DNA from: Pseudoselenomonas ruminantium
GTDB lineage: Bacteria > Bacillota > Negativicutes > Selenomonadales > Selenomonadaceae
Direction of reading: 5' to 3'
NCBI GenBank assembly: GCA_015058655.1
Contig: SVBX01000014.1
Coordinates: 1 to 64,000, forward strand
Length of the DNA: 64,000 nucleotides
Positions within the stretch are counted from its first letter, which is position 1. Every line of letters starts with the position of its first letter. This document shows, in pieces, positions 16,483-24,869 of the stretch. Made by a program: the position numbers and the translations under genes. The notes below the pieces were generated by a model. That model was not told where the DNA came from, searched no databases, and saw only the letters and a program-made list of their open reading frames with translations.

Positions 16483-18027
16483 TTAACCTACAATCCATTT
16501 GACAAAGTATATAGCCAGCGGTATGGTAACGCAGGCAATGCCAATGAAGTCTATATACACCCCTGTCCGAATCATCTTGGTAATGGGAATATACCCGGAT
16601 GCATACACAATGGCATTAGGCGGCGTGGACACCGGCAACATGAAGCCCAGGGACGCCGACAAAGCGATGCCCACGGACACCGGCACCGGGCTGATGCCCG
16701 CAGAGATAGCAGCCGTGATGGCCAGGGGCCCGATCATATTGGTAGCTGCCGTATGGCTGGTAAGTTCCGAGAGCAGGAGGGCCATGACAGAGAAGATGGC
16801 CACCATGGCAATCTCCGAAGGCGTGCCTCCCATGGAACTGACGATGAGGTCGCCTACCCACTGGGAGAGGCCTGTCTTATACATCATGCTCCCCATGGCC
16901 AGGCCGCCTCCAAAGAGAATCAAGGTGCCCCACTCGATGCCCTGCATGGCCTCAGACCACTTCAAGGTGAACTGGCGTTCTTTGAAATTCACCGGCATCA
17001 GGAACAGCAGCAGGGCTCCGACCATGGCGGCTATTGCCTCCGGGAAGAGATGGTCATACATTTTCAGGATGGGGTCAGTGGCACCCAAGGCCATGGACAG
17101 AAAGCCCGGCAACACCCAGAGGGTCACAGCCACGAGGAAGGCAATCAGAGTGTTTTTCTGGGCGCGGGTCCAGCCGCCCAGCTCAGAGAGCTTCGTCCTG
17201 ATGAAGGCGTCTGCCCCCTCGATGCGCTCCACATCTGCCGGGAACATGTGTGACAGCACCACATAGGCGATGGTGAAGTAAACCACCATGGCAATGAGGC
17301 CCCAGGTCATCCACTGGAAGAAGGACACATGGATGTCGCACATGGTATCGAGGAAACCCAGCATGATGAGGTTTGGCGGGGTGCCGATGGGGGTCAGGAC
17401 ACCGCCGATGGAGCAGGAGTAGGCCGTCATCAGCATGAGACCCGTGGCGTATTTGTATTCGTGGAGGTGAATCTCCCTGCCATTGGCGGCAAACATTTCT
17501 TTGATGGAGGTCAGAAGTCCCAGGCAGATGGGGAACATCATGGCGGCGGTGGCGGTGTTGCTGACCCAGCCGGAGCAGAGGGCAGCCGCCAGGCCCACCG
17601 CCAGGAAAATCCGCTTTGGGTTCGAGCCCACCCATTGACGGGAAAGAAGCCAGTAGGCAAACCGCTTGTCCAGGCCGTGGGTCATCATGGCCTTAGCCAG
17701 GATGAAGCCACCCATGAAGAGGAAGATCATGGGGTTGGCAAAGGCCGCGAAGGCCGTGCCTACAGGCACCACGCCGGTGATGACCGCAAGAGTCGGCCCA
17801 ATGAGTGAGGTGACGGGGATGGGCACAGGCTCCGTGATCCACCAGAGAGCCACCAGCACCATGATGGCCAGGAGCTTGTGGGCTTCGAGGGTCAGCCCCG
17901 CGATGGGGGTCATGAAGACCAGGATCGCCAGGATGGGTGCGCCGAAGAGTCCGACAGTGCGCCGCTTGCGGTCAAAGGCTTCCTCTGCTTTTTTTACCGC
18001 GGCGGCTTCAGATTGATGCTTGTCCAA
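16483..18027 (-). CDS. DASS (SLC13) family sodium:anion symporter
   Basis: The start is taken as TTG at 18027 (LDKHQSEAAAV) because AAGGAGG precedes it by nine bases; the ORF-track extension to 18075 lacks such a site. The roughly 514-residue membrane protein shows the paired family motifs SNTATAAMMFPI and SHTAATNMI in its two inverted halves, plus WWITEPVPIPVTSLIGPTLA. Relatives carry succinate, citrate or other di/tricarboxylates, or sulfate, with Na+. Only the SHMT-like gene follows on this strand. Confidence 0.88.
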   Translation of the reverse strand: MDKHQSEAAAVKKAEEAFDRKRRTVGLFGAPILAILVFMTPIAGLTLEAHKLLAIMVLVALWWITEPVPIPVTSLIGPTLAVITGVVPVGTAFAAFANPMIFLFMGGFILAKAMMTHGLDKRFAYWLLSRQWVGSNPKRIFLAVGLAAALCSGWVSNTATAAMMFPICLGLLTSIKEMFAANGREIHLHEYKYATGLMLMTAYSCSIGGVLTPIGTPPNLIMLGFLDTMCDIHVSFFQWMTWGLIAMVVYFTIAYVVLSHMFPADVERIEGADAFIRTKLSELGGWTRAQKNTLIAFLVAVTLWVLPGFLSMALGATDPILKMYDHLFPEAIAAMVGALLLFLMPVNFKERQFTLKWSEAMQGIEWGTLILFGGGLAMGSMMYKTGLSQWVGDLIVSSMGGTPSEIAMVAIFSVMALLLSELTSHTAATNMIGPLAITAAISAGISPVPVSVGIALSASLGFMLPVSTPPNAIVYASGYIPITKMIRTGVYIDFIGIACVTIPLAIYFVKWIVG

Positions 18028-18131
18028 ATCGTTGCGCCTCCTTCGTGAAATAATGAAAGAAAATTGCTTTACCATATTGTTCTTTATGGCAGGGATTTTC
18101 CCTGCCTGGGAAAATTTTATATTTTGAGGAC

Positions 18132-18160
18132 TTGCAAGGGGTAGTTATTGATGGTATAAT
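18132..18160 (+). promoter_or_regulatory. Sigma-70 type promoter of the rpsF operon
   Basis: TTGCAA and TATAAT are separated by exactly 17 bases. Transcription would start near 18167, leaving a leader of about 95 bases before rpsF. Confidence 0.8.
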
Positions 18161-18182
18161 CTTCTAGTCGTAATTAAAGCAA

Positions 18183-18235
18183 GGTTTAAGTTTGGAAACT
18201 TATTTGAACCTCTGCCCCAGACAAAGATTTGGGGC
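18183..18235 (+). promoter_or_regulatory. Structured leader of rpsF-ssb-rpsR
   Basis: Two successive stem-loops can form: GGTTTAAGTTTGGAAACTTATTTGAACC, with an inner AAGTTT/AAACTT stem, and GCCCCAGACAAAGATTTGGGGC. S6-S18 operons in many bacteria carry an autoregulatory leader that binds S6:S18. The position fits that role, but I did not recognise the diagnostic binding site. Confidence 0.45.
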
Positions 18236-18261
18236 CAATGACCAGAGAGGGAGGTGATTTC

Positions 18262-18549
18262 GTGAGAAAGTACGAGATCATATTCATCGTTAAGCCGATG
18301 GAAGAGGAAGCAACCAATGCTGTCATCGAGAAGTTCTCGAACCTCATCAAGAAGAACGGCGGTACGATCGAAAATGAAGATCGCTGGGGCAAGAAGCGTC
18401 TTGCCTATGAGATCAAGGATTGCGCTGAAGGCTTCTACTGCCTGTTCAACGTTGCGTGCGAGCCTGCCTGCGTGGCTGAGTGCGACCGCGTGATGAAGAT
18501 TACGGACGAGCTCCTCAAGCACATGATCGTCAAATCCGACGAAGAGTAA
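18262..18549 (+). CDS. rpsF: 30S ribosomal protein S6
   Basis: GTG at 18262 is chosen because GGGAGGTG precedes it and the product VRKYEIIFIVKP has the usual S6 N terminus. The earlier ATG at 18229 would add 11 residues encoded by leader sequence. The roughly 95-residue protein contains RWGKKRLAYEIKDCAEGFYCLF, the conserved S6 centre (shown only in part here as RWGKKRLAYEI). S6 binds the central domain of 16S rRNA with S18, encoded two genes later. First gene of the classic rpsF-ssb-rpsR operon. Confidence 0.96.
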   Translation: MRKYEIIFIVKPMEEEATNAVIEKFSNLIKKNGGTIENEDRWGKKRLAYEIKDCAEGFYCLFNVACEPACVAECDRVMKITDELLKHMIVKSDEE

Positions 18550-18579
18550 TATCTTAAATCCAGTCAGGGAGGATTTGCC

Positions 18580-19023
18580 ATGAACAAAGTTGTGCTTATC
18601 GGCCGCTTGACCCGTGACCCGGAACTGCGTTATACCCAGTCCGGCAAGGCCTTTGCGACCTTTACTCTTGCTGTAGACCGTCGTTTCCGCAGACAGGCGG
18701 AGCAGAACGGCCAACCCACTGCTGACTTCATCCCTTGCATGGCTTGGGACAAGCTGGCAGAGATCATTGGCAACAACCTTGCCAAGGGTCGCCGTGTGGG
18801 TGTGGAGGGAAGGCTCCAGACCCGTACCTATGAGGCTCAGGATGGTTCCAAGCGCAGCGCCTTCGATGTGGTGCTGGACGAGCTGGAATTCCTTGACCCC
18901 AAGGGCACTACGCAGCAGGGGGGCTACGGCCAGGGCTTCGGCGCCCCGACACCCCAGGCACAGCAGGCACCGGCCGGAAATGATTTCGGCCCGAATATCT
19001 CTGACGAGGAAATCCCGTTTTAA
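18580..19023 (+). CDS. ssb: Single-stranded DNA-binding protein
   Basis: The 147-residue protein begins MNKVVLIGRLTRDPELRYTQ, has an N-terminal OB fold (FIPCMAWDKLAEIIGNNLAKG, with RVGVEGRLQTRTYE), a glycine/glutamine-rich linker and the acidic C-terminal tail ISDEEIPF that recruits partner proteins. It protects single-stranded DNA in replication, recombination and repair. GGGAGG precedes the ATG, and the gene lies 30 bases after rpsF and 15 before rpsR. Confidence 0.97.
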   Translation: MNKVVLIGRLTRDPELRYTQSGKAFATFTLAVDRRFRRQAEQNGQPTADFIPCMAWDKLAEIIGNNLAKGRRVGVEGRLQTRTYEAQDGSKRSAFDVVLDELEFLDPKGTTQQGGYGQGFGAPTPQAQQAPAGNDFGPNISDEEIPF

Positions 19024-19038
19024 GGAGGGAAAGAATCG

Positions 19039-19269
19039 ATGAGAAGAGACAGAGGCAGAAGGCCCCGCAGGAAAGTTTGCTCTTTCTGCGTGGACAAGGT
19101 CGAGCATATCGACTATAAGGATGTGGCAAAGCTCCGCCGTTTCGTGACTGAGCGCGGCAAGATCCTGCCCCGCCGCATTTCCGGCAACTGCGCAAAGCAT
19201 CAGCGTCAGGTGACCGTGGCTATCAAGCGTGCACGCAACATTGCACTGCTGCCCTTCACCGCTGAGTAA
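19039..19269 (+). CDS. rpsR: 30S ribosomal protein S18
   Basis: The 76-residue basic protein carries the S18 signature: [18 protein letters not shown], then [20 protein letters not shown] and [21 protein letters not shown]. The CxxC pair at the N terminus is of the zinc-binding form of S18. It ends the operon and a terminator begins nine bases after its stop codon. Confidence 0.97.
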   Translation: MRRDRGRRPRRKVCSFCVDKVEHIDYKDVAKLRRFVTERGKILPRRISGNCAKHQRQVTVAIKRARNIALLPFTAE

Positions 19270-19277
19270 GCAATATC

Positions 19278-19313
19278 AAGGCGTTATGCCCCTATGGGGA
19301 TGGCGCCTTTTTA
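19278..19313 (+). terminator. Terminator of rpsF-ssb-rpsR
   Basis: AAGGCG pairs with CGCCTT, enclosing an inner CCCC/GGGG stem, followed by a T run. Confidence 0.85.
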
Positions 19314-19402
19314 TTTTCGTTTTTTTCATGGAAAAAACAAAAATAATGCTGTATAATGCCCCTTAGAGTTAAAGCTAGTGCAAGAAAGGACGATAGACGA
19401 AT

Positions 19403-20023
19403 ATGGAGAGTTTTTCCGGGATGTTCCTGCAGTTCATTGCTGATTGGGGCTATGTGGCGGTGGCGGTGCTGATGGCAGCCGAGAATGCCTGCATTCCCAT
19501 CCCCAGCGAGCTCATCTTGGGCTTCGCAGGTTTCTTGATTTTTTCCGGGGATATGACTTTTACGGGAGCCATGATTGCCGGCATGGTGGGCGGCATCGTG
19601 GGCTCGGTCTTTGCCTATGCCGTGGGGCATAAAGGTGGCCGCAGCTTCGTAGACAAGTATGGCAAGTATTTCTTCGTTAAGAAGAGCCATGTGGATATTG
19701 CCCAGAACTGGTTTGACAAGTATGGCCTGAAGGCCGTGTTCTTCAGCCGCATGCTGCCGGTGGTACGCACCTTCATTTCCCTGCCTGCAGGCTTCGCCCA
19801 TGTGAATTTCAATAAGTTCATTGTCTACACCATCGCAGGAAGCCTTCCTTGGACAGCTCTTATACTTGCAGCCGGCATGATGCTGGGCAAGAGCTGGGAG
19901 GTCATGCTGGCAGTGGGCCATAAGGCCAGCCTGATCTTCGTAGGCGTGTGCGCAGTGGTGATTGGTGTGCTGTATTTGCGTCACCGCAAAGCGCAGGCAC
20001 GAACGAAAGCACAGGTCGAATAA
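19403..20023 (+). CDS. DedA-family membrane protein
   Basis: The 206-residue protein has the VTT/SNARE-associated domain of the DedA family: an N-terminal ADWGYVAVAVLMAAENACIP, the ENACIPIPSE loop, GHKGGRSFVDKYGKY, the amphipathic FDKYGLKAVFFSRMLPVVRT with the conserved R of FSRMLPxxR, and LPAGFAHVNFNKF. DedA proteins act in the inner membrane, several as undecaprenyl-phosphate or phospholipid flippases, and sustain membrane potential and drug tolerance. A possible promoter includes TGTATAATG at about 19350. A family A repeat follows. Confidence 0.92.
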   Translation: MESFSGMFLQFIADWGYVAVAVLMAAENACIPIPSELILGFAGFLIFSGDMTFTGAMIAGMVGGIVGSVFAYAVGHKGGRSFVDKYGKYFFVKKSHVDIAQNWFDKYGLKAVFFSRMLPVVRTFISLPAGFAHVNFNKFIVYTIAGSLPWTALILAAGMMLGKSWEVMLAVGHKASLIFVGVCAVVIGVLYLRHRKAQARTKAQVE

Positions 20024-20028
20024 TAATT

Positions 20029-20167
20029 GCCTTCCCCTTGAGGGGAAGGTGCCCCGCAGGGGCGGATGAGGTGTTGCGTTTCAGGTTATGTTAGCTAAAC
20101 GAGCCAGGTTCCACCTCATCCGTCACTCCTTCGGGCTGCCACCTTCCCCTCAAGGGGAAGGCTTTTT
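20029..20167. repeat. Family A palindromic element, copy 3
   Basis: This is a short, clean copy: GCCTTCCCCTTGAGGGGAAG at the left, GGCGGATGAGGTG, a variable centre, CACCTCATCCG, and CTTCCCCTCAAGGGGAAGGC with TTTTT at the right. It sits six bases after the dedA stop and its right end resembles a terminator. Confidence 0.88.
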
Positions 20168-20184
20168 CTATGAGGAGCTATACC

Positions 20185-20616
20185 ATGATTGAAGAACAGA
20201 ACTTAACCGAACGCCAGCGCCAGATTATCCGCTTTTTCCATCAGAATACCTTCGCCGACCACATGAATGTGGAGGTGGTGATGGAAGAGGGGGGCAGCGC
20301 TCATTTGGAGCTGGTAGTGGAGGAGTACCATACAAACCTCTATAATATCGCTCACGGCGGCGTGCTCATGACGCTGGCAGATACCGCCATGGGAGCCGCC
20401 TGCCTGGAACTGGGCAAGAAGGTAGTCACCATCCAGCTGAGTACGGAGTTCATGCACTCGGTGCCCCTGACAGAGCGGATTATCGCCAGGGCCAAGGTGC
20501 TTCATGACGGACGCCGCACCATGGCCTGCGAGTGCGAGATGCTGAGCCGCGAAGGCAAGCTCTTCGCCAAAGCGCAGGGAACCTTCTATGTTTTGGGCCT
20601 GCTGGAAGAAAGCTGA
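20185..20616 (+). CDS. PaaI-type hotdog thioesterase
   Basis: ATG at 20185 is preferred since GAGGAG lies eight bases upstream. The roughly 143-residue protein is a single hotdog domain with NIAHGGVLMTLADTAMGAAC, the catalytic HGG...D region of PaaI and YdiI-like acyl-CoA thioesterases, and VTIQLSTEFMHSV on the dimer strand. It probably hydrolyses an aromatic or acyl CoA thioester; the natural substrate cannot be inferred. The 5' end abuts repeat A copy 3. Confidence 0.87.
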   Translation: MIEEQNLTERQRQIIRFFHQNTFADHMNVEVVMEEGGSAHLELVVEEYHTNLYNIAHGGVLMTLADTAMGAACLELGKKVVTIQLSTEFMHSVPLTERIIARAKVLHDGRRTMACECEMLSREGKLFAKAQGTFYVLGLLEES

Positions 20617-20694
20617 TGCTTCATTGTGTTTTCAGCATACCATGCTAGAATCTCAGATGTGTTATGCGTGAAAAAGCAAGTGGGAGCTGAAAAC

Positions 20695-21519
20695 ATGATT
20701 CAGGTAGAGACAAATACATTTGACAGGATAAAGAAGATAGGGGCAGGGCTTTGCCTGGCTGCCCTCCTAGCTGTACCTATGGCGGCTGAGACTGAGGCGG
20801 CAGCAAGCCTGCCGGAGAAGACTTTCCAATGGGTGCAGTCAACTTCGCGCCAGAGCTATTATTTCAATATGGAGCAGATATGCTATGCGGTGGATGCTGC
20901 CGGCCATATTGATCTAAACCATTTGATCGTGCCTACGGTTCGCATTTACGATGAAATAAAGATTGATGATGTGCGTTCCAAGCGTCGCTGGAACGGACTC
21001 TCTCTCAGTGGCTTTGGTGACCTGGTAGGGGCTGCGGAGTATCTGGATTTCGATCTGCAGGCTAGAACCGTGACTGTCACCCAGCATGATGACCTGAATA
21101 GTGGTTTTGGCGTTATCAACACTGACAGGCCGGGAGCCAGGGGCGAAGGAGTCATCAAACTGGATAGCTTGTCCGACAAGGATGTGGAGGGCAAGTTTTA
21201 CGCTGCTGTCCTGAAGTATGCTGATGCCCACCAGGACGAGGTCATCGCTCATACCAAGGGAACGCTTACCCATGAGGATGAGCTGAAGCTTGAGGCGAAG
21301 AAGCATCCTGAGATGGGGCTTACCAAGGCTGAGCGGGAGGCTGTCCATCGCGATAAGAAGGCGGCGATAGAAAAGGCCACCAGAGAGGTGGAGAGAAAAC
21401 AGGCCCATGCCAAGCATCTGAGGGAGAAAGCCAATGCAGCCGCAGCTGCAGCGGAGAAGGCAGAAGCAGAGGCCAATGAAGCAGCAGACAAGCTGGCGTT
21501 GATGCAATTGGCAGAATAA
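20695..21519 (+). CDS. Unknown secreted protein with alanine-rich C-terminal coiled coil
   Basis: The start at ATG 20695 is chosen because GGGAGC precedes it and the product (about 274 residues) then begins with a signal-peptide-like segment, IGAGLCLAALLAVPMAAETEA. I do not recognise a family. Residues about 40-180 look globular and may be beta-rich (EKTFQWVQSTSRQSYYFNM; a DGVRSK-like basic stretch), whereas the C-terminal third is a charged helix, KKAAIEKATREVERKQAHAK followed by an alanine-rich run, probably a coiled coil. It is followed by a terminator and so is monocistronic. An extracytoplasmic location is inferred from the signal peptide only. Confidence 0.7.
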   Translation: MIQVETNTFDRIKKIGAGLCLAALLAVPMAAETEAAASLPEKTFQWVQSTSRQSYYFNMEQICYAVDAAGHIDLNHLIVPTVRIYDEIKIDDVRSKRRWNGLSLSGFGDLVGAAEYLDFDLQARTVTVTQHDDLNSGFGVINTDRPGARGEGVIKLDSLSDKDVEGKFYAAVLKYADAHQDEVIAHTKGTLTHEDELKLEAKKHPEMGLTKAEREAVHRDKKAAIEKATREVERKQAHAKHLREKANAAAAAAEKAEAEANEAADKLALMQLAE

Positions 21520-21525
21520 AAAAGA

Positions 21526-21559
21526 GGGAGCAGGCCTGATGATGGGCTTGCTCCCTTTT
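21526..21559 (+). terminator. Intrinsic terminator
   Basis: GGGAGCAGGCC and GGGCTTGCTCCC pair across a seven-base loop, followed by TTTT. The same GGGAGCAGGCC stem sequence recurs in the terminators at 22586 and 25392. Confidence 0.88.
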
Positions 21560-21687
21560 GCTATGAGGAAAATCAATCGTGCCGGCGAGGCTGGTTGTCG
21601 ATACCTATGTGCTGGATTATGATTGTCAGGTGGTTTAAGAAGTGGTATATTGAGGGAAAGGATATTTGAAAAAAGGAGGGGCTGTTC

Positions 21688-22566
21688 TTGGCTAGACGCA
21701 AGGATTGGAAGGACTTGACGATAATAGATGATTATATGTTCAAGCTGGTCATGATGTATCCGCATATCTGCAGGCATCTTATAGAGGCAGTCCTGGGCAT
21801 CAAGATACGGGAATTGAAATACCTTGACAATGAGAAGAGTGTCAAGAACCATTATGACAGCAAGGGCATAAGGCTGGATGTGTATGTAGAGGATGAAGCG
21901 AACAGCCGCTTTATCCTGGAAATGCAGGTCAGGGATTACGGGGATGAGGAACTGGGCAAGCGGATGAGGTTCTATCAGTCTTCGCTGGATTTTGACTTTC
22001 TGGCCATGGGGCATAAGTATAAAGAGCTTGGTGGTTCTGCCATCATGTTTTTCTGTCCCTTTGAGGTTTTCGGCGGTAGAAGACGGGTATATACCTTTGA
22101 AAATACTTGCCGAGAAGATAAGGGAATCATCTTGGAAGATAAAATGCTGAAGGTGGTTCTTAGTTCAGCAGGTCAGCCTACAGATGACATAAATCCTGAT
22201 GTGGCGGCGTTTTTGGACTATATGACTGGCAAGCTTTCAGGAAATAAGTTCATATTAGAAATTGACGATACCATTCGCAGTGTGAAACTGGATGGAGTTA
22301 AGGAGGCGGACTACATGACTTTCAGAATGATGATTGATGAAGAGAGGGAAGAAGCCAGGGAAGAGGGCTGGGCTGAGGGCAGAGCTGAGGGCAGAGCTGA
22401 GGGCAGGGCCGAGGGGCAGAATGAAGAACGTAAAGCTGGCATACTGAGAGCTGTAACCATGCTAAAAAAGTTAAAAGCTACAAAAGACATAGCCATCCAG
22501 CAGCTGGTAGAGACATATGCCATGTCACAGCAGGAAGCTATAGCCGCTGTGGATGAAAATTGGTAA
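21688..22566 (+). CDS. Rpn-family recombination-promoting nuclease (PD-(D/E)XK transposase-like)
   Basis: The TTG at 21688 follows AAAGGAGGGG. The 292-residue protein starts with DLTIIDDYMFKLVM, typical of the Rpn/YhgA-like family, and contains GIRLDVYVED with FILEMQVRD, the D...ExQ catalytic core, then KRMRFYQSSLDFDFL. Rpn proteins are DNA endonucleases that stimulate RecA-independent recombination. The C-terminal part holds four AEGR-type tetrapeptide repeats encoded by a 12-bp tandem repeat, then a helical tail. A second family member begins at 63328. Such genes vary in copy number between strains. Confidence 0.85.
   Translation: MARRKDWKDLTIIDDYMFKLVMMYPHICRHLIEAVLGIKIRELKYLDNEKSVKNHYDSKGIRLDVYVEDEANSRFILEMQVRDYGDEELGKRMRFYQSSLDFDFLAMGHKYKELGGSAIMFFCPFEVFGGRRRVYTFENTCREDKGIILEDKMLKVVLSSAGQPTDDINPDVAAFLDYMTGKLSGNKFILEIDDTIRSVKLDGVKEADYMTFRMMIDEEREEAREEGWAEGRAEGRAEGRAEGQNEERKAGILRAVTMLKKLKATKDIAIQQLVETYAMSQQEAIAAVDENW
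22366..22419 (+). repeat. 12-bp tandem repeat inside the rpn gene
   Basis: GGGCTGAGGGCAGA-type units (core GCTGAGGGCAGA) repeat about four times with slight drift in the last one, encoding AEGRAEGRAEGRAEGQ. The unit length is a multiple of three, so slippage would change the number of tetrapeptides without shifting the frame. Confidence 0.85.
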
Positions 22567-22585
22567 GAGCATTAGCCTTTACAGA

Positions 22586-22620
22586 AAATGGGAGCAGGCC
22601 CGGCGGGCCTGCTCCCTGTT
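22586..22620. terminator. Bidirectional terminator between rpn and the hook gene
   Basis: GGGAGCAGGCCCG and CGGGCCTGCTCCC form a 13-base stem, with A-rich sequence on the left and TGTTTGTT on the right. Confidence 0.88.
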
Positions 22621-22636
22621 TGTTATGCGGTTGTTA

Positions 22637-24616
22637 CTACCTCTTCATATTGATGACGGTCTCCAGCATCTCGTCACCTACGGTGATGATTTTTGAGTTG
22701 GACTGGAAGCCACGCTGGGTGACAATCATATCGGCAAATTCATTGGCTATGTCAACATTAGACATTTCCAGAGCCGAAGCGGTGATCTTCACGCCCAGAT
22801 CAGCGGCGGTCTTGATGTTGGCGGTACCGGAGTTATTGGATTCCTGATAGAGGGAACTGCCGGTCTTGGTAAGGCCGGAGGCGTTGGTGAACTGGGCCAC
22901 GGCCACTTGGGCTTCGGACTGCTTGACACCGTTGGTGTAGGTGCCGGTGATGATGCCAGAGGCATCAATGGAGACACTTTCAAGGGTGCCAGCGGCGTTG
23001 CCGTCAGAAGTGGCATTGATGGTGCTGTTACCTGCGTATTGTGTTAAGGCTGCCATATTTATCGTTACTGTTTTATCTGCAGCTCCATTAGTATATGACA
23101 TTGTGAGATTAGCACTACCGGAAATGTATTTACCAGATGTGGTGAATTTCAAGTCTGTTGAAGATAGATTCACAGTAGTTATTGTACCGTCTGGTTCAGT
23201 TATTGTTGTACTACTAGAGCCACCATTCAGTGTCAGAGCCCAAGTGTTATCAGCGGTCTTAGTAAACAAAATGGGTACGCTGTGAGAGGTTCCTAGACTA
23301 TCATATATTGTTGCAGTAGTTGTTACGGACGGATAGAATTTGCCATTTGCAGCATAAGTTGAGCTAACCAGTCCAGTAAGAGTATTGCCATCTGTTGTAG
23401 TGATGGTAACAGACTCCACTGAGCTTTCATTTGCTATTTCATTGACTTGTCGTGTTATGCTATAGTCACTACCTAAGGTTGCATTGCTGTCACCAGAGAT
23501 AATGGTTACTGAGTTCGTATCGCTTGTTACGGTTGCTCCAGTAGTAGCTGTTGCACCAGTAACTTTCAGGTTTACTACAAAATTATCTCCAACTTCATAA
23601 TTGCCCTCGGAAGGCTTAGGTACAGTAACACTAGTTATGCCATCTGTATTATCTGTGAAAGTGAGTAGTATGCGATCATTATCGCCACCTATAGTCTGAA
23701 CATTACTTATCTTTTTGGTCACAGAATAGTTATCACCGATGGAGTAAGTGCCACTAGTAACGGATGTATTAGGTACTGTGATGGTAGCAGCGGCTGTACT
23801 CCCATTTACGGCATAATAATCACCAGGAGCACCGATGCTTAGTTCTACTTGACCGGAACCATTTGCAGTTACTGAACTCACAGAACCAATTGAAATCGTG
23901 CCATTTTGTCCAGCTGTATATACGGGGGTGCTAGTAGTCGGAGTTACAACATAAGTTCCACCATCAGAACATGTAAGTTTCAAGTTGCCAATATATGAAT
24001 TTGGATTATAACTTGAAACAGTCTCAGAAGTACCATCTGTTTTGTTGACCAATATGCTGCTTATTGTGTATCCAGTAGTAGCAGCGTTCAGATTATTAGA
24101 ATAAGTTATAATCTCGGTTTCACTAGATTCCATAGACTTGCCAGCAGGAATAGTGATTTTCCCGACTGAACCTGTTGTGGAAAGTGTTCCACCAGAAGCC
24201 ATCCATCCTTGGACATACATTCCACTACCCGGAACAACATAGTTGCCATCGGCATCAAATTCAAATGCTCCGTTACGAGTGTAATAAGTTTGGCTACCAT
24301 TACTAACAACGAATAAACCATTGCCGGAAAGGCACAGGTCAGTATTTTTGCCAGTAGACTGGACAGAACCGTCCGTGAAAAGGAGGTCAATGCTTGATAC
24401 AGCGGATCCTAATCCAATCTGCTTTGGATTAGTTCCACCTAAGTTTTCAGTGGGCGCAGACGCTCCCGTCATCGTCTGGTTCAGCGTGTCCGCAAAGGTC
24501 ACCCTGCTTGACTTGAACCCTGTCGTATTGACATTGGAAATATTGTTGCCAATGACATCCATTCTCGTTTGGTGGTTCTTGAGGCCCGATACGCCTGAGA
24601 AGAGGGAACGCATCAT
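22637..24616 (-). CDS. flgE: Flagellar hook protein FlgE (orphan, with atypical middle region)
   Basis: The 659-residue protein has the conserved N terminus MMRSLFSGVSGLKNHQTRMD with GNNISNVNTTGFK, and the C terminus NVDIANEFADMIVTQRGFQ ending VGDEMLETVINMKR, which together form the D0/D1 hook core. FlgE assembles the curved hook joining the rod to the filament. The middle of about 450 residues is Thr/Ser/Gly-rich with repeated beta motifs (YSIGDNYSVTKKI, YEVGDNFVVNLKV), and its DNA is visibly more AT-rich than both ends. AAGGAGATG precedes the ATG. No other flagellar gene is nearby, so this is probably an extra or relocated hook gene. A second, truncated hook tail lies inverted at 25298. Confidence 0.9.
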   Translation of the reverse strand: MMRSLFSGVSGLKNHQTRMDVIGNNISNVNTTGFKSSRVTFADTLNQTMTGASAPTENLGGTNPKQIGLGSAVSSIDLLFTDGSVQSTGKNTDLCLSGNGLFVVSNGSQTYYTRNGAFEFDADGNYVVPGSGMYVQGWMASGGTLSTTGSVGKITIPAGKSMESSETEIITYSNNLNAATTGYTISSILVNKTDGTSETVSSYNPNSYIGNLKLTCSDGGTYVVTPTTSTPVYTAGQNGTISIGSVSSVTANGSGQVELSIGAPGDYYAVNGSTAAATITVPNTSVTSGTYSIGDNYSVTKKISNVQTIGGDNDRILLTFTDNTDGITSVTVPKPSEGNYEVGDNFVVNLKVTGATATTGATVTSDTNSVTIISGDSNATLGSDYSITRQVNEIANESSVESVTITTTDGNTLTGLVSSTYAANGKFYPSVTTTATIYDSLGTSHSVPILFTKTADNTWALTLNGGSSSTTITEPDGTITTVNLSSTDLKFTTSGKYISGSANLTMSYTNGAADKTVTINMAALTQYAGNSTINATSDGNAAGTLESVSIDASGIITGTYTNGVKQSEAQVAVAQFTNASGLTKTGSSLYQESNNSGTANIKTAADLGVKITASALEMSNVDIANEFADMIVTQRGFQSNSKIITVGDEMLETVINMKR

Positions 24617-24869
24617 AGTGAATCACATCTCCTTAATATTCATATATATTGGTAGTAAGCTGCGACCGTCCCTGTCAGCGTGGCCCGGAGGCCTGGTTCC
24701 TTCCTGTATATCACATATATAATATGTTTTATGTTACGCAATATATATCGTATAAAATGTGTTAAAACTTAAATTAAATTCACTCAAAATATGTTAGAAT
24801 CATATCGAGGCGATTCGATATGGCAGAGAAGTTGTGGATTTTCATGATATTTTTTCGATGGAGGCAACC

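Noticed and set aside
18145-19200. 351-residue minus-strand ORF over rpsF-ssb-rpsR
   Set aside because: It is antisense to three conserved genes in a classic operon with promoter and terminator on the plus strand.
22366-22419. Possible CRISPR or satellite array
   Set aside because: The units are only 12 bp, contiguous and in frame within a coding gene, with no spacers. No repeat-spacer pattern was found anywhere in the window.
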